DNA of 64,000 nucleotides from an archaeon GW2011_AR5 (GCA_000806115.1 JWKQ01000001.1:304915-368914), one strand, 5' to 3'; counted from the first letter of the stretch, positions 10,316-17,992 are shown. Made by a program: numbers and translations. Notes: a model not told the origin generated them from the sequence alone.

Positions 10316-11494
10316 ATGAACATTAAGCGCTTCAAAAATCCAAGTGGAAAGCTAGTGGATAGTAAAGATGTTTACAATGGAGAGTGTTATCATTGCTTTA
10401 TTCCAAATTCCTTGCCGCCTACAAAATTAGAAAATTTCGACAGGTCTTTGGTGGCTTTACTATCGGAAGCTGATACTAATTTTAATCGACTTGTAGGTAT
10501 GGGCGAACAATTACCAAATCCTTACATATTGCTTCATTCGTACATTAAAAAAGAGGCTGTATTGAGTTCCAAAATAGAAGGCACTCAGGCATCTTTAACT
10601 GACTTATTCCTTTACGAATTGGAGAAAAATAAATCAAAAGATGATAGACTTGGGCTAAAAGAAATATCTAATTATGTAATTGCTACAGAACGTGCCATGA
10701 AACATATTAGGAAAAAGAGGAAAATATCTCTAGTATTGATTAAGCATATTCATAAGATATTACTTACAGGAGTTAGAGGCGAAGATAAAAATCCTGGCAC
10801 TTTTCGCGTAACCCAAAATGCTATTGTACCTTACAAGAATTGTCCATTAGATGAAATTAGACTTATACCACCACCGCCAAAATATGTGAATAATTTAATG
10901 CTCAATTTACAATCGTTTATTGATAATCCACCAAAAGATATTCCCATCTTAATTCAAGCAGCAATTATTCACTATCAATTTGAAACTATACACCCATTTA
11001 ACGATGGAAATGGAAGAATAGGAAGATTACTAATTCCACTTTATTTGTGCGAAAAAGGTAATATTCGTCATGCTCTTATTTATCTGAGCGCATTCTTTGA
11101 AAAATACGATAAGGAATATAGAGAACGTCTTTTACAAGTTAGCCAGAATAGCGATTGGAATAGATGGTTCAAGTATTTTTTAACTGCAATTTCAGAACAA
11201 TCAAAAGCATCGATGCAAAGTGTTGAAAATTTAATTAGGTTAAAAAGGAGCTACGATACTACATTAAGGAGAACTAAGGCAAGTAAGAACGTTGAAAGAG
11301 TTATGGAATCTCTTTTTGTAAATCCATACACAACTCCTAATAACATTATGACATATTTGAATGTTAGTTATCAAACAGCCGTTAATGTCATAAATACACT
11401 AGCAAAACTGGAAATAATTAAAAAATATGATGAAAGAAAGAGAAATAAGGTGTATATTGCACCCAGAATATTGAAAATTATAGATAATGCTTAA
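10316..11494 (+). CDS. Fic-domain protein with inhibitory motif and C-terminal winged helix
   Basis: Fic enzymes usually transfer AMP from ATP to a hydroxyl side chain of a target protein. The core motif HPFNDGNGRIGR begins at about H226. An N-terminal S-x-x-x-E-G motif (SSKIEGT, E near 88) matches the self-inhibitory helix of the class with the antitoxin segment in the same chain. The N-terminal DUF4172-like region and a C-terminal winged-helix segment (TPNNIMTYLNVSYQTAV) resemble the common Fic/HTH architecture. ATG at 10316 is preferred to GTG at 10310. The gene is strikingly AT-rich beside GC-balanced ribosomal genes, a sign of transfer. Confidence 0.9.
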   Translation: MNIKRFKNPSGKLVDSKDVYNGECYHCFIPNSLPPTKLENFDRSLVALLSEADTNFNRLVGMGEQLPNPYILLHSYIKKEAVLSSKIEGTQASLTDLFLYELEKNKSKDDRLGLKEISNYVIATERAMKHIRKKRKISLVLIKHIHKILLTGVRGEDKNPGTFRVTQNAIVPYKNCPLDEIRLIPPPPKYVNNLMLNLQSFIDNPPKDIPILIQAAIIHYQFETIHPFNDGNGRIGRLLIPLYLCEKGNIRHALIYLSAFFEKYDKEYRERLLQVSQNSDWNRWFKYFLTAISEQSKASMQSVENLIRLKRSYDTTLRRTKASKNVERVMESLFVNPYTTPNNIMTYLNVSYQTAVNVINTLAKLEIIKKYDERKRNKVYIAPRILKIIDNA

Positions 11495-11621
11495 ATTCTG
11501 TAATGACATTTTAAAGCCCTTTGTTTTACAACCTTTCTAAGGCCCGTAAATGTTATAATACCAGATTCAGGTCATGCTTGAAAGGTTTATAAGTGTAGTT
11601 TTCCAATGAAATTTGATACTT

Positions 11622-12026
11622 ATGGTTTCGGCAAGAGAAGCAGACCAGCAGAAGCTTGTAACAAAGATGTCTGTCCAGATAAAGGACCATGTTCAGATGC
11701 CTGAATGGGCAAAATTCGTCAAGACAGGCATGTCCCGCGAAAGGCAGCCGGAACAGGCAGACTGGTATTACCTGCGCTCTGCCAGCGTGCTCCGTAAGAT
11801 ATACAACGACGGGCCTGTTGGTGTTGAAAAACTTCGCAGCTATTACGGCGGACTGCACCGAAGAGGACACAAACCGGCGAGGTTCGCGAAGGGCGGCGGA
11901 AAGCTGCTTCGTACCATACTCCAGCAGCTCGAGACGGCAGGATATGTGACAAAGGAAAAGAAGGGACGCCTGATAACGCCGAAGGGGCAGAAATTCGTTG
12001 ACGGCGCTGCAAAACTTACAAAATAA
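11622..12026 (+). CDS. rps19e: Ribosomal protein S19e
   Basis: This small-subunit protein, shared by archaea and eukaryotes, takes part in late 30S maturation. The 134-residue chain carries the family hallmarks PEWAKFVKTGMSRERQP and WYYLRSASVLRKIY near 30-65, then YYGGLHRRGHKPARF and a C-terminal winged-helix end (GRLITPKGQKFVD). ATG at 11622 is chosen over TTG at 11613. It opens the translation block that continues through PDCD5, L39e and L31e, an order common in archaea. Confidence 0.96.
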   Translation: MVSAREADQQKLVTKMSVQIKDHVQMPEWAKFVKTGMSRERQPEQADWYYLRSASVLRKIYNDGPVGVEKLRSYYGGLHRRGHKPARFAKGGGKLLRTILQQLETAGYVTKEKKGRLITPKGQKFVDGAAKLTK

Positions 12027-12084
12027 TTTTTTCTCAGAATGTTTTGATAATTTGTCCATGCCTAGAAAATAACATGAGGGGATT

Positions 12085-12270
12085 ATGATAAAGGTTCGGG
12101 ATATACTGTCAAGATATGAAAGCGCCAGAGTATCCTACCAGGGCGGAACGACACCAGAAAGCGCCCATACATATGGTTCAGAAGAATTTTTTATCCGAGA
12201 ATGCATTGAAAACTGTCGCATGAATGCGGAAGTTGAAACTCAATGCATTCTGGATGCTATGCTCTCATGA
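12085..12270 (+). CDS. Possible small ORF carrying repeat D in its 3' half
   Basis: The protein is not recognised. A 61-residue frame starts with a plausible coding N-terminus (MIKVRDILSRYESARV) and a ggggatt leader, but its second half is made of the family D palindrome at 12198-12262. It is either a gene truncated by the repeat or a chance frame. It lies between S19e and PDCD5. Confidence 0.3.
   Translation: MIKVRDILSRYESARVSYQGGTTPESAHTYGSEEFFIRECIENCRMNAEVETQCILDAMLS
12198..12262. repeat. Palindromic repeat family D, copy 2
   Basis: The arms AGAATGCATTG (12198) and CAATGCATTCT (12241) and the trailing TGGATGCTATG match the copy at 6521. The loop differs and contains its own small hairpin CGCAT/ATGCG. 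The copies are about 5.7 kb apart in the same orientation. Confidence 0.75.
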
Positions 12271-12273
12271 AAC

Positions 12274-12297
12274 CCGCACCTTTAGGTGCGGGATATT
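12274..12297. repeat. GC-rich hairpin after repeat D
   Basis: CCCGCACC, TTTA loop region, GGTGCGGG forms a strong 8-bp stem within aaACCCGCACC. It resembles subterminal hairpins of IS200/IS605-type elements and could be a solo end. It lies 12 bases after repeat D and 148 bases before the PDCD5 gene. Confidence 0.5.
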
Positions 12298-12444
12298 AGG
12301 AGCATTTCATAACTGCCGGTTCAAACCTGAATGATTTTACAAAAGGGTATTCGGAACATCTAAAAATCGGCGTTTCAAGATTCGGCAATCCGCCGGTTGC
12401 GAAAAGGCTTTTTATAGACAATAACAGAGCTAAGAAATGATAAC

Positions 12445-12777
12445 ATGGCTTCAGAAGAAGAAATCAAGAAACGACTGCAGCAGAGAATGCAGGCGCAGAT
12501 GCAGTCCTCCATGCAGGAGCAGGCACAGTCGCAGGCACAGCAGCAGCAAATGGAAGAGATGCTGAAAACTGTCATGAGCCAGATTCTTGACAGGAAGGCA
12601 CAGGAAAGACTTTCCAACCTGAAGCTTGTGAAGCCGGAGCTTGCAATGCAGCTCGGTGTTTATCTTGCCCAGCTCTTCCAGTCGGGACAGCTGCGCGAGC
12701 GCATAACAGACGAACAGCTAGTGACTATACTTCGCAAGCTGACGGAAAAGCGGGAAACCAAGATACGGAGAAAATAA
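12445..12777 (+). CDS. PDCD5/TFAR19-family DNA-binding protein
   Basis: The small helical protein (110 aa) belongs to a family found in archaea and eukaryotes that binds nucleic acid; its exact archaeal role is unsettled. The N-terminal half is an unusually Gln/Met-rich helix (residues 10-42). The conserved core is QILDRKAQERLSNLKLVKPE followed by a helix bundle ending in ITDEQLVTILRKL and a basic tail. Its position between S19e and L39e is the standard archaeal neighbourhood. Confidence 0.92.
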   Translation: MASEEEIKKRLQQRMQAQMQSSMQEQAQSQAQQQQMEEMLKTVMSQILDRKAQERLSNLKLVKPELAMQLGVYLAQLFQSGQLRERITDEQLVTILRKLTEKRETKIRRK

Positions 12778-12891
12778 AACCAGAGTCGCTAAAACAAACA
12801 CTTTAATACCTAACCGTCCAAGATAACAAAGGTATCAATCCATGGCGGCTTTCTCAGGAAGAAACCTGCACCAAAGAAATGTGAATTGAAT

Positions 12892-13056
12892 ATGGCATCA
12901 AGAAAACCACTTGGGAAAAAAATAAAGCTCATCGCCTGTCGCACGCAGAGCGCGCCGCGCTGGGCTGACATCAAGAAATTCTCGCTGAAAAGGGCCAGGA
13001 CCCGCAGGATACGCGTCACTACGAAGCACTGGAGACGCGGCAGAAACAAGGTGTAA
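12892..13056 (+). CDS. rpl39e: Ribosomal protein L39e
   Basis: This 54-residue, strongly basic large-subunit protein lines the exit tunnel. It is nearly the full family length (about 50) and carries RKPLGKKIKL near the start, then APRWADIK and a C-terminal KHWRRGRNKV. The ATG at 12892 fits the family start. A short frame from 12842 precedes it and is probably leader. The stop is followed at once by the pyrimidine/purine-arm module, then L31e. Confidence 0.95.
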   Translation: MASRKPLGKKIKLIACRTQSAPRWADIKKFSLKRARTRRIRVTTKHWRRGRNKV

Positions 13057-13158
13057 CCCTTTTCTTTTGGGAAAAGAAAAGCCCTACAAGGTTAAGCTTG
13101 CTTAACCTGTACAGGTGAAATGAAATTTCACCTCGTACTGGAAAAGAAAAATATTATA
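13057..13158 (+). terminator. 3' module: pyrimidine arm, purine arm, repeat C2, second purine arm
   Basis: Directly after the L39e stop, CCCTTTTCTTTT pairs with AAAAGAAAAG (13072-13081). Next comes a family C double hairpin (13084-13138: AGGTTAAGC/GCTTAACCT and AGGTGAAAT/ATTTCACCT joined by TGTACA). A second purine arm GGAAAAGAAAA runs into ATATTATA just before the L31e gene. The pyrimidine arm could pair with either purine arm. It probably acts as a terminator or attenuator; ATATTATA also sits where a TATA box for L31e would be. Confidence 0.7.
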
Positions 13159-13172
13159 AAAGGTGAAAAGTA

Positions 13173-13604
13173 ATGGCAGAAGAAAAGATATTTACAATCC
13201 CGCTGAGGGAGGCGTACAAGAAGGCGGAAGAGAAGAGAGTGCCTTACGCCGCGCGACTTGTAAGGAGCTACCTGCAGACGCACATGAAATCGGACAACGT
13301 AAAGCTGGGAAACAAACTTAATGAACAGCTGTGGAACCGCAGCATCTCGCGCCCGCCGAGGCAGATACGTGTAAAGGCGTTCAAGGAAGACGGCGTAGTG
13401 AAAGCCGAGCTTATGGGATATGATTATGTTGACTTCAAGGCAGCGCCGAAAAAAGAGCGCAAAGACATGAAGGAAAAGCTCATGGAAAGGCTCGGGCCAA
13501 AGGCTCTCAAGAACGAGGAAGAGGAGCAGAAAGTCGAATCTGCCGGAAAGGCGCCCGAAAAAGCGAAGCCGGTGGAAAGGCACGAAGTCGGCGAGAACGC
13601 TTAA
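13173..13604 (+). CDS. rpl31e: Ribosomal protein L31e with extended acidic/basic tail
   Basis: This 50S protein sits by the tunnel exit. Residues 1-85 match L31e: FTIPLREAYKKAEEKRVPYAA near 6-26, LGNKLNEQLWNRSI and PPRQIRVKAFKEDG. The family is usually 80-95 residues; here a charged Lys/Glu-rich tail of about 50 residues (from about 90) is added. Typical archaeal neighbours are L39e before and aIF6 after; here aIF6 is 1.6 kb away, separated by VapBC, a DUF120 gene and repeat A. L18a/LX, often next to aIF6, is not in this window. Confidence 0.95.
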   Translation: MAEEKIFTIPLREAYKKAEEKRVPYAARLVRSYLQTHMKSDNVKLGNKLNEQLWNRSISRPPRQIRVKAFKEDGVVKAELMGYDYVDFKAAPKKERKDMKEKLMERLGPKALKNEEEEQKVESAGKAPEKAKPVERHEVGENA

Positions 13605-13997
13605 TTACAGAATTATTTTTTTAAGTTCTTCTATTTCATTGAATTGTTTGTCTACAGTGACCAGCGTCAAGTTATTTTCTATTGCATGACTCGCTATCAA
13701 AAGATCAGCCAGAGAGAAAGAATTTCCTTTTTTGTCGTAATTATGCTTGAGGTCGCTTAATATGTGAGCCGTTTCTTTCGTCGTATGAATGCACTGGAAT
13801 TTGTTGAGAAATATCAGTGCGCTTTCCTTGTTCTTTGGTGATTTCGCTTCCAGTCCGTGATAGAATTCAAAATAACTCATGAATGGTATCACAGCAGGCG
13901 CCGAATCCTTTTTTGTTATCTCAGAAATGCGTCTCATGACAGCTTTATCTTTTTTTTCCAAACGTATCAGAATGGATGTGTCAAAAGCAAGCGTCAT
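13605..13997 (-). CDS. vapC: PIN-domain ribonuclease toxin (VapC type)
   Basis: PIN toxins cleave structured RNA such as initiator tRNA with a metal-binding acidic cluster. The expected residues are present: D6 in AFDTS, E44 in SYFEF, D98 in LADLLIA and D116. The length (130 aa) is normal. Its ATG overlaps the antitoxin stop in an ATGA junction, so the pair is translationally coupled. It sits tail-to-tail with L31e and is AT-richer than its neighbours, pointing to insertion into the ribosomal block. Confidence 0.9.
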   Translation of the reverse strand: MTLAFDTSILIRLEKKDKAVMRRISEITKKDSAPAVIPFMSYFEFYHGLEAKSPKNKESALIFLNKFQCIHTTKETAHILSDLKHNYDKKGNSFSLADLLIASHAIENNLTLVTVDKQFNEIEELKKIIL

Positions 13998-14233
13998 CTG
14001 AATCCTTTCTCCTTCCTAAGTTTTTTTACGAAAGACTCCATTTCGTCGGCTTCTTTGTCGCTTAGTATTTTTTCCCCATGAAGTATATCGTCCCAGAATC
14101 GTCTGTTCCTTTCTTCGTAATCATCAGTGATTTTTTTGATGATCTTTCCCATGGTTGCGTCATGTTCTGCGGAAAGCATCTTCAGTTTCCTCCACGTTTC
14201 TTCGTCAACATCCTTTATTGTTTTTGTAGCCAT
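13994..14233 (-). CDS. vapB: Antitoxin partner of the PIN toxin
   Basis: This 79-residue protein starts with a ribbon-helix-helix-like segment (TKTIKDVDEETWRKLKMLSA) followed by a charged helical region that would wrap the toxin. ATG at 14233 is chosen because the frame further upstream overlaps the opposite DUF120 gene and looks non-coding. GTATTATAGTAAT upstream provides a TATA-like element, and autoregulation by the complex is the family norm. It ends with an ATGA overlap into the toxin gene. Confidence 0.85.
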   Translation of the reverse strand: MATKTIKDVDEETWRKLKMLSAEHDATMGKIIKKITDDYEERNRRFWDDILHGEKILSDKEADEMESFVKKLRKEKGFR

Positions 14234-14317
14234 ATGGGTATTATAGTAATACAAGTATTTAAGTATTACTTTTGTGAAAATCATGATTCTTAACCCTTGA
14301 TTTCCAAGTATATTCCA

Positions 14318-14902
14318 ATGCGCGTCAGGGGAGAGGTGTTCTCTGGCGCACTTCGCGGGACCCCTCTCATAGAAAAATACTACCCGAGACTCGTCGGCCT
14401 GGTCGGGTTTCGGCCGTTCAAGGGAACCATGGACGTGAAGCTTGAACGAAGTATCGATATCAGGCCGTTTAGTTCTAAGACTATGGAACATGTGCTGACC
14501 AACGGCAGGAAAATAATAACGGCGCACCTGGCGCATGTGAGGATACGAAAATTCTCGGCTGTTTACCAGATAATGGAGCTGCGCACAAAACAGAAGGAAA
14601 TGATCGAGCACGCCAAAAAGATGGAGGATTCCGCGGAGCGCTTTTCAATAAAAACCTCCCACGAGATTGACGAGCCTTTCTACGACTGCTGGGCAATGCA
14701 GTTCATGAACGGCATATACGGCAAAGACATCGTGGAGCTGATTGCGCCGGAAATGATAAAGGAAAAACTGGAGCTCGGCGACAACGACACCGTTGAAATA
14801 GAATTCACAGAAATAAAGGAGCCTCATACAAACAGGCTGCCGGAGCCCGGGGGCATAAAGGAGTCCTCTGAATCGTCCCCCGCAAACCGCGGCAATGTCT
14901 GA
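14318..14902 (+). CDS. DUF120 protein, CTP-dependent riboflavin kinase family, paralogue 1
   Basis: Archaeal RibK phosphorylates riboflavin to FMN using CTP rather than ATP. The family core is present: RGEVFSGALRGTPLIEKYY, then GFRPFKGTMDVKLE near 33-46, and a C-terminal beta section ending in DNDTVEIEFTEIKE. A middle segment (residues 80-120) is longer than in single-domain RibK. A hydrophilic tail of about 25 residues follows. ATG at 14318 starts the conserved strand. A second paralogue lies at 16007, so one of the two may have another substrate. Confidence 0.75.
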   Translation: MRVRGEVFSGALRGTPLIEKYYPRLVGLVGFRPFKGTMDVKLERSIDIRPFSSKTMEHVLTNGRKIITAHLAHVRIRKFSAVYQIMELRTKQKEMIEHAKKMEDSAERFSIKTSHEIDEPFYDCWAMQFMNGIYGKDIVELIAPEMIKEKLELGDNDTVEIEFTEIKEPHTNRLPEPGGIKESSESSPANRGNV

Positions 14903-14921
14903 ATTCTAGGATTCAATATCA

Positions 14922-15200
14922 ATGAAACTTAGCGGAAATAGGATTGCTCTAGTCGCAACAGTAATTATGCTATTTGCTCTTCTGCCGAGCTATGCAATGT
15001 CTAACGTATCCTGTGATACTGATCTTGAAGACGCCCCAAACTACCGCCTTCAGGCGGTATGTATTAAGGGCGTCTTCGGGATCCCATCTTCCAACAAACC
15101 CACGACTTCAGTCGTGGGTATACAAGGAAGATGTGATTTCAATATATATTCTGTGGCAAGCTATTGCGCTTCAAATTCTGACATGAATTTCTCTATTTAA
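14922..15200 (+). pseudogene. Secreted-protein gene interrupted by repeat A1
   Basis: The frame begins with a clear signal peptide (RIALVATVIMLFALLPSYA), predicted cleavage near residue 26, followed by a few residues including a Cys. From residue about 33 it is translated from the double-hairpin element A1 (15018-15141), then 20 residues of plausible original sequence follow before the stop. It looks like a short secreted protein broken by, or extended through, the insertion. The original function is unknown. Confidence 0.45.
15018..15141. mobile_element. Double-hairpin element family A, copy 1 (IS200/IS605-like non-autonomous element)
   Basis: The unit starts ACTGATCTTGAA. The outer stem is GAAGACGCCC/GGGCGTCTTC (15027-15075) and encloses TACCGCCT/AGGCGGTA. 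After GGGATCC comes the second outer stem CATCTTCC/GGAAGATG (15085-15133), enclosing CCCACGACT/AGTCGTGGG. A second copy at 48142 keeps all four stems with paired base changes. The CCCACGACT hairpin is typical of IS200/IS605 ends, so a transposase-less derivative is the best guess. Confidence 0.75.
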
Positions 15201-15224
15201 GTCATTTTATCAAAAAGATGATTC

Positions 15225-15887
15225 ATGCAAAACATACTCAGGACGAACTTCGACGGCGACCCCAACATCGGGCTGTACGGCTTCGCATCGGACAGCTACT
15301 GCTTCACCGGCGCCGGCAGGTACGTAACAAAGCTGAAGGACACCCTTAAAGTGCCCGTGCACGTCGTTCACTTCCTCAATATGGACCTTGCCAAGATATT
15401 CTGCGCCGGAAATTCAAGCGGCGTTGCGGTGCCGAAGATAATAGATGATTTTGACAGGGAAGAAACCGAAAAGCTCAGGGAGCACACAAGGGTGATTTCA
15501 ATCGACACGAACTACTCATCGCTCGGCAACCTCATACTCATGAATAACAACGGAATCGTGCTGTCCCCGCTGCTCAAAAAGCACAGGAAACAGCTGGAAA
15601 GCTTTTTTGGCGTGCCCTGCGAGATTTCAAAGATAGCGGGCATGAGCATAGTGGGCAGCCTCGGCTTCGCCACAAACAAGGGATGCCTGCTGCACCCGAA
15701 AGTTCGCGAAAAGGAGAAGCGGATGATAGAAAAAATCCTTCAGGTTGACGCGGACATAACAACGGTGAATTTCGGCTCGCCGTACCCCGGAGCCGGACTC
15801 ATCGCCAACAGCAACGGCTTTGCAGTTTCCGAAGTCACCAGCGGACCCGAACTCGGGCGCGTGACCGACGTTCTTGGATTTCTTTAG
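15225..15887 (+). CDS. eif6: Translation initiation factor aIF6
   Basis: aIF6 binds L23/L24e on the 50S subunit and blocks premature joining to 30S. The 220-residue protein shows the pentein-fold repeats, including NIGLYGFASDSYCFTG near 14-29, GNLILMNNNGIVLSPL near 102-117 and NSNGFAVSEVTSGPELGRV near the end. Length is normal. A TATA-like CTATTTAAG lies about 30 bases upstream. It is followed by repeat B1 and the second DUF120 gene. Confidence 0.97.
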   Translation: MQNILRTNFDGDPNIGLYGFASDSYCFTGAGRYVTKLKDTLKVPVHVVHFLNMDLAKIFCAGNSSGVAVPKIIDDFDREETEKLREHTRVISIDTNYSSLGNLILMNNNGIVLSPLLKKHRKQLESFFGVPCEISKIAGMSIVGSLGFATNKGCLLHPKVREKEKRMIEKILQVDADITTVNFGSPYPGAGLIANSNGFAVSEVTSGPELGRVTDVLGFL

Positions 15888-15895
15888 AATGAGGT

Positions 15896-15980
15896 ATTGA
15901 GAACTTTGATTAAGCCTTTGGTTGTCAAAGTTCACAATAAGGACTTTGTACGAAAGACATATTATTCAAAGTCCTCTATT
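15896..15980. repeat. Double-hairpin repeat family B, copy 1
   Basis: Hairpin 1 is AACTTTGA/TCAAAGTT (15902-15932) and hairpin 2 is AGGACTTTG/CAAAGTCCT (15940-15975). The centre CACAATAAGG can extend hairpin 1 (ATTG with CAAT) or hairpin 2 (AATA with TATT, one C bulged). The element contains GACATATTATTC in the second loop. A near-identical copy lies at 53850. Confidence 0.85.
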
Positions 15981-16006
15981 TATTTCAGGAAGCCTGAATA
16001 TAATCA

Positions 16007-16567
16007 ATGATTCTTGAAGGCAAGGTATTTTCAGGCGTGAACCGCGGGAAAGAGCTCATCAAAAAATACGAGCCGAGAATCATAGGCATACTTGGCTTGC
16101 GCCCTTTTCCCGGCACGCTGAACGTGAAGATGGAACGGGAGACTGACGTAAAAAGCCATTCAACAAAGACAATAGATTTTCTACTCACGGACGGGAAGAG
16201 GAAAATCGATGCTTATCTCGCTCCCGTTGCCATGAAACCTTCCCAGAAAACCCTGAGGGGCGTGCTGATAGAAGGGGACGAGACCGTTTCCACTTACAAA
16301 TGGAAGGGCAAGGACGCGTTTTCCCTGAGAAAATCGGGAAAGATTGCAACATGGGACATAATACGAAGCGACGCAGACCGCGAACTTATCGAATACCTGA
16401 AAAACCGCAAAGAGAATGCGCAAAAGCCTGAATGCAAGGGCTGGGCAATCCAGTTCGTTTCAGGCCCGCACAATTACGCGCACCTTGAAATCATTTCCGG
16501 CGTTAACATAAAAGAGAGCCTGAAAATAAAAGACGATGACAAGATTCGTATAGAATTTTTGGCGTGA
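16007..16567 (+). CDS. DUF120 protein, CTP-dependent riboflavin kinase family, paralogue 2
   Basis: Like the gene at 14318, this 186-residue protein has the RibK core: EGKVFSGVNRGKELIKKYEPR, then GLRPFPGTLNVKMERETD near 30-47, and a C-terminal KIKDDDKIRIEFLA strand matching the LkdGDxIxI end of RibK. An insert of about 60 residues separates the two halves. This copy keeps G-T-L-N-V-K more exactly than paralogue 1, so it is the better candidate for the true riboflavin kinase. It is followed directly by the Nudix gene, possibly cotranscribed. Confidence 0.78.
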   Translation: MILEGKVFSGVNRGKELIKKYEPRIIGILGLRPFPGTLNVKMERETDVKSHSTKTIDFLLTDGKRKIDAYLAPVAMKPSQKTLRGVLIEGDETVSTYKWKGKDAFSLRKSGKIATWDIIRSDADRELIEYLKNRKENAQKPECKGWAIQFVSGPHNYAHLEIISGVNIKESLKIKDDDKIRIEFLA

Positions 16568-16572
16568 ACCGA

Positions 16573-17025
16573 ATGAAAAGACTGAACGACAGGGAGTGGA
16601 AGCGGCTCTGGAAAGCAAAGCCGACCGCCTCGTCAGACTGCGTTGTCGTCAGGGGAGACGAGGTGGCTCTTGTAAAAAGAGACACAAAACCGTTCAGGGG
16701 ATACTGGACGCTGCCCGGCGGACTGATGGACAACGGAGAGTCAATAGAACAAACCGCCCTGAGGGAAGTGAAGGAAGAAACCGGAATTAAAGGAAGAATA
16801 ATCAGTCTCATAGGCGTTTATTCCTCACCCGGCAGGGATCCAAGAGGCACTTCTCTGTCTGTCGCGTTCCTGATAAAATTTGTCAAGTTTGCAGGCAAGC
16901 CTGATCTGGAAAACTCTGAAGTAAGATTCTTTCCCATGAACAAGATTCCGAAGAAGCTTGGGTTCGACCATTTGTTGATTGTTAAAGATGCCTTACGGTG
17001 CTACAAGAAAATGAAGAATAAGTAG
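16573..17025 (+). CDS. Nudix hydrolase
   Basis: Nudix enzymes hydrolyse nucleoside diphosphates linked to another group. The Nudix box, beginning GGLMDNGESIEQ and ending REVKEETG, is complete near residues 49-71, so the metal-binding glutamates are present. The preceding KPFRGYWTLPGG is typical of the ADP-ribose/ADP-sugar and NADH-related branches, but the substrate cannot be told from sequence. ATG at 16573 is preferred; a GTG at 16564 overlapping the upstream stop is possible. It may serve the riboflavin/FMN neighbour or simply housecleaning. Confidence 0.9.
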   Translation: MKRLNDREWKRLWKAKPTASSDCVVVRGDEVALVKRDTKPFRGYWTLPGGLMDNGESIEQTALREVKEETGIKGRIISLIGVYSSPGRDPRGTSLSVAFLIKFVKFAGKPDLENSEVRFFPMNKIPKKLGFDHLLIVKDALRCYKKMKNK

Positions 17026-17112
17026 TTTTCTTGCGCACAGTGCTGTTATCCAAGCCCGTTTTTCCATTTAGATAACATTAAAGCTCTTGCGGAAAAGTAA
17101 GAAGAGATAATC

Positions 17113-17568
17113 ATGCCAAAACCAGCAAAGGAAAAAAAGTCCGCCTCAAAGAAGCAGGACAGGCAGGAACTCCAGGAGAAGTACCTGGAACTGCAGGTTC
17201 TCAAGCAGCAGATATCCAATTATGTCGAGCAGAAGCAGGCTGTTGACGCGAAAATCAACGAGCTCAACGCCAGCATAGAGGCGCTTAAGGCGCTGCCGAA
17301 CGTCAAGAAAGGCGAGGAGATGTGGTCCTCCCTGGGCAGCGGCACGTTCGTAAGGAGCGACATAAAGGACGTGGAAAAGGTTCTCGTGGCAATAGGCGCC
17401 GGCGTGGTAACGAAGGAAACGCTGCCAAAAGCGATAGAAATACTCGAATCACGCGTGAAGGAGTTCAGCGACATCAACGATGAAATCATAAGGCAGGCAA
17501 ACACCATGGTTGAGCGGATAAACCAGCTTGAGCCTGAAGTCGAGGAGTTCGCCGAACAGGAAAATTAG
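17113..17568 (+). CDS. pfdA: Prefoldin subunit alpha
   Basis: Prefoldin is a jellyfish-shaped hexameric chaperone that passes unfolded proteins to the thermosome. The 151-residue protein has two long coiled coils (residues 15-65 and 105-148) joined by beta hairpins around SLGSGTFVRSDIKDVEKVLVAI, the alpha-subunit signature. A lysine-rich N-terminal extension precedes the coil. Its place just before ftsY is the usual archaeal arrangement, here with an orphan gene on the other strand between them. Confidence 0.93.
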   Translation: MPKPAKEKKSASKKQDRQELQEKYLELQVLKQQISNYVEQKQAVDAKINELNASIEALKALPNVKKGEEMWSSLGSGTFVRSDIKDVEKVLVAIGAGVVTKETLPKAIEILESRVKEFSDINDEIIRQANTMVERINQLEPEVEEFAEQEN

Positions 17569-17924
17569 GCAGTTGCCGGTATGTTCATGTCATAGTAGTT
17601 TATGTGGAACCTGTCGTATTTGCACCTGCTGCAGAAAAATCCCCCGCCGGCTTCCCTGTCGTATTCTGTTGTGATTTTATCCCATACATCCCTGCTGAGC
17701 TGAACATAAATTTTTGTGCTTCTCCTCAATCCCGCATTCGGCGGCCAGCACTGCATATGGAACCCGGATTCTTCCATGAAACCTCTTTTTTCAACATTTT
17801 TCACGACCCTTAGAAACAGGCGGGGCTTCTTGTACTGGCCAATTGTGCATTCGTGACGGACGTTTTCCCTGTCGTTAGAGCCAGCTACGACGCTCAAGCC
17901 GGTCGCGCCGATGTAAGCTCTCAT
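17565..17924 (-). CDS. Orphan small protein with CxxC, 119 aa
   Basis: The protein is not recognised. It contains beta-prone sections (KPRLFLRVVKNVEKRG, TKIYVQLSRDVWDKI) and a CSRC pair near residue 97 that could bind metal or form a disulfide. It lies between prefoldin and ftsY on the opposite strand and overlaps the prefoldin stop by 4 bases. Codon use resembles the host genes, which supports coding. Confidence 0.6.
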   Translation of the reverse strand: MRAYIGATGLSVVAGSNDRENVRHECTIGQYKKPRLFLRVVKNVEKRGFMEESGFHMQCWPPNAGLRRSTKIYVQLSRDVWDKITTEYDREAGGGFFCSRCKYDRFHINYYDMNIPATA

Positions 17925-17992
17925 GAAAAAAATATCGCAGGTGCTTTCTTATAGGAATAAAAACCCCGAATACAATCTACTAAGTGATAATC

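Noticed and set aside
12300-12330. GGTTCAAACC resembling a tRNA T-loop
   Set aside because: No acceptor stem, anticodon arm or D-arm can be built around it.
12842-12889. Short frame of 15 codons before L39e
   Set aside because: It starts with ATG but has no ribosome-binding site or conserved content and ends 2 bases before the L39e start; leader sequence is more likely.
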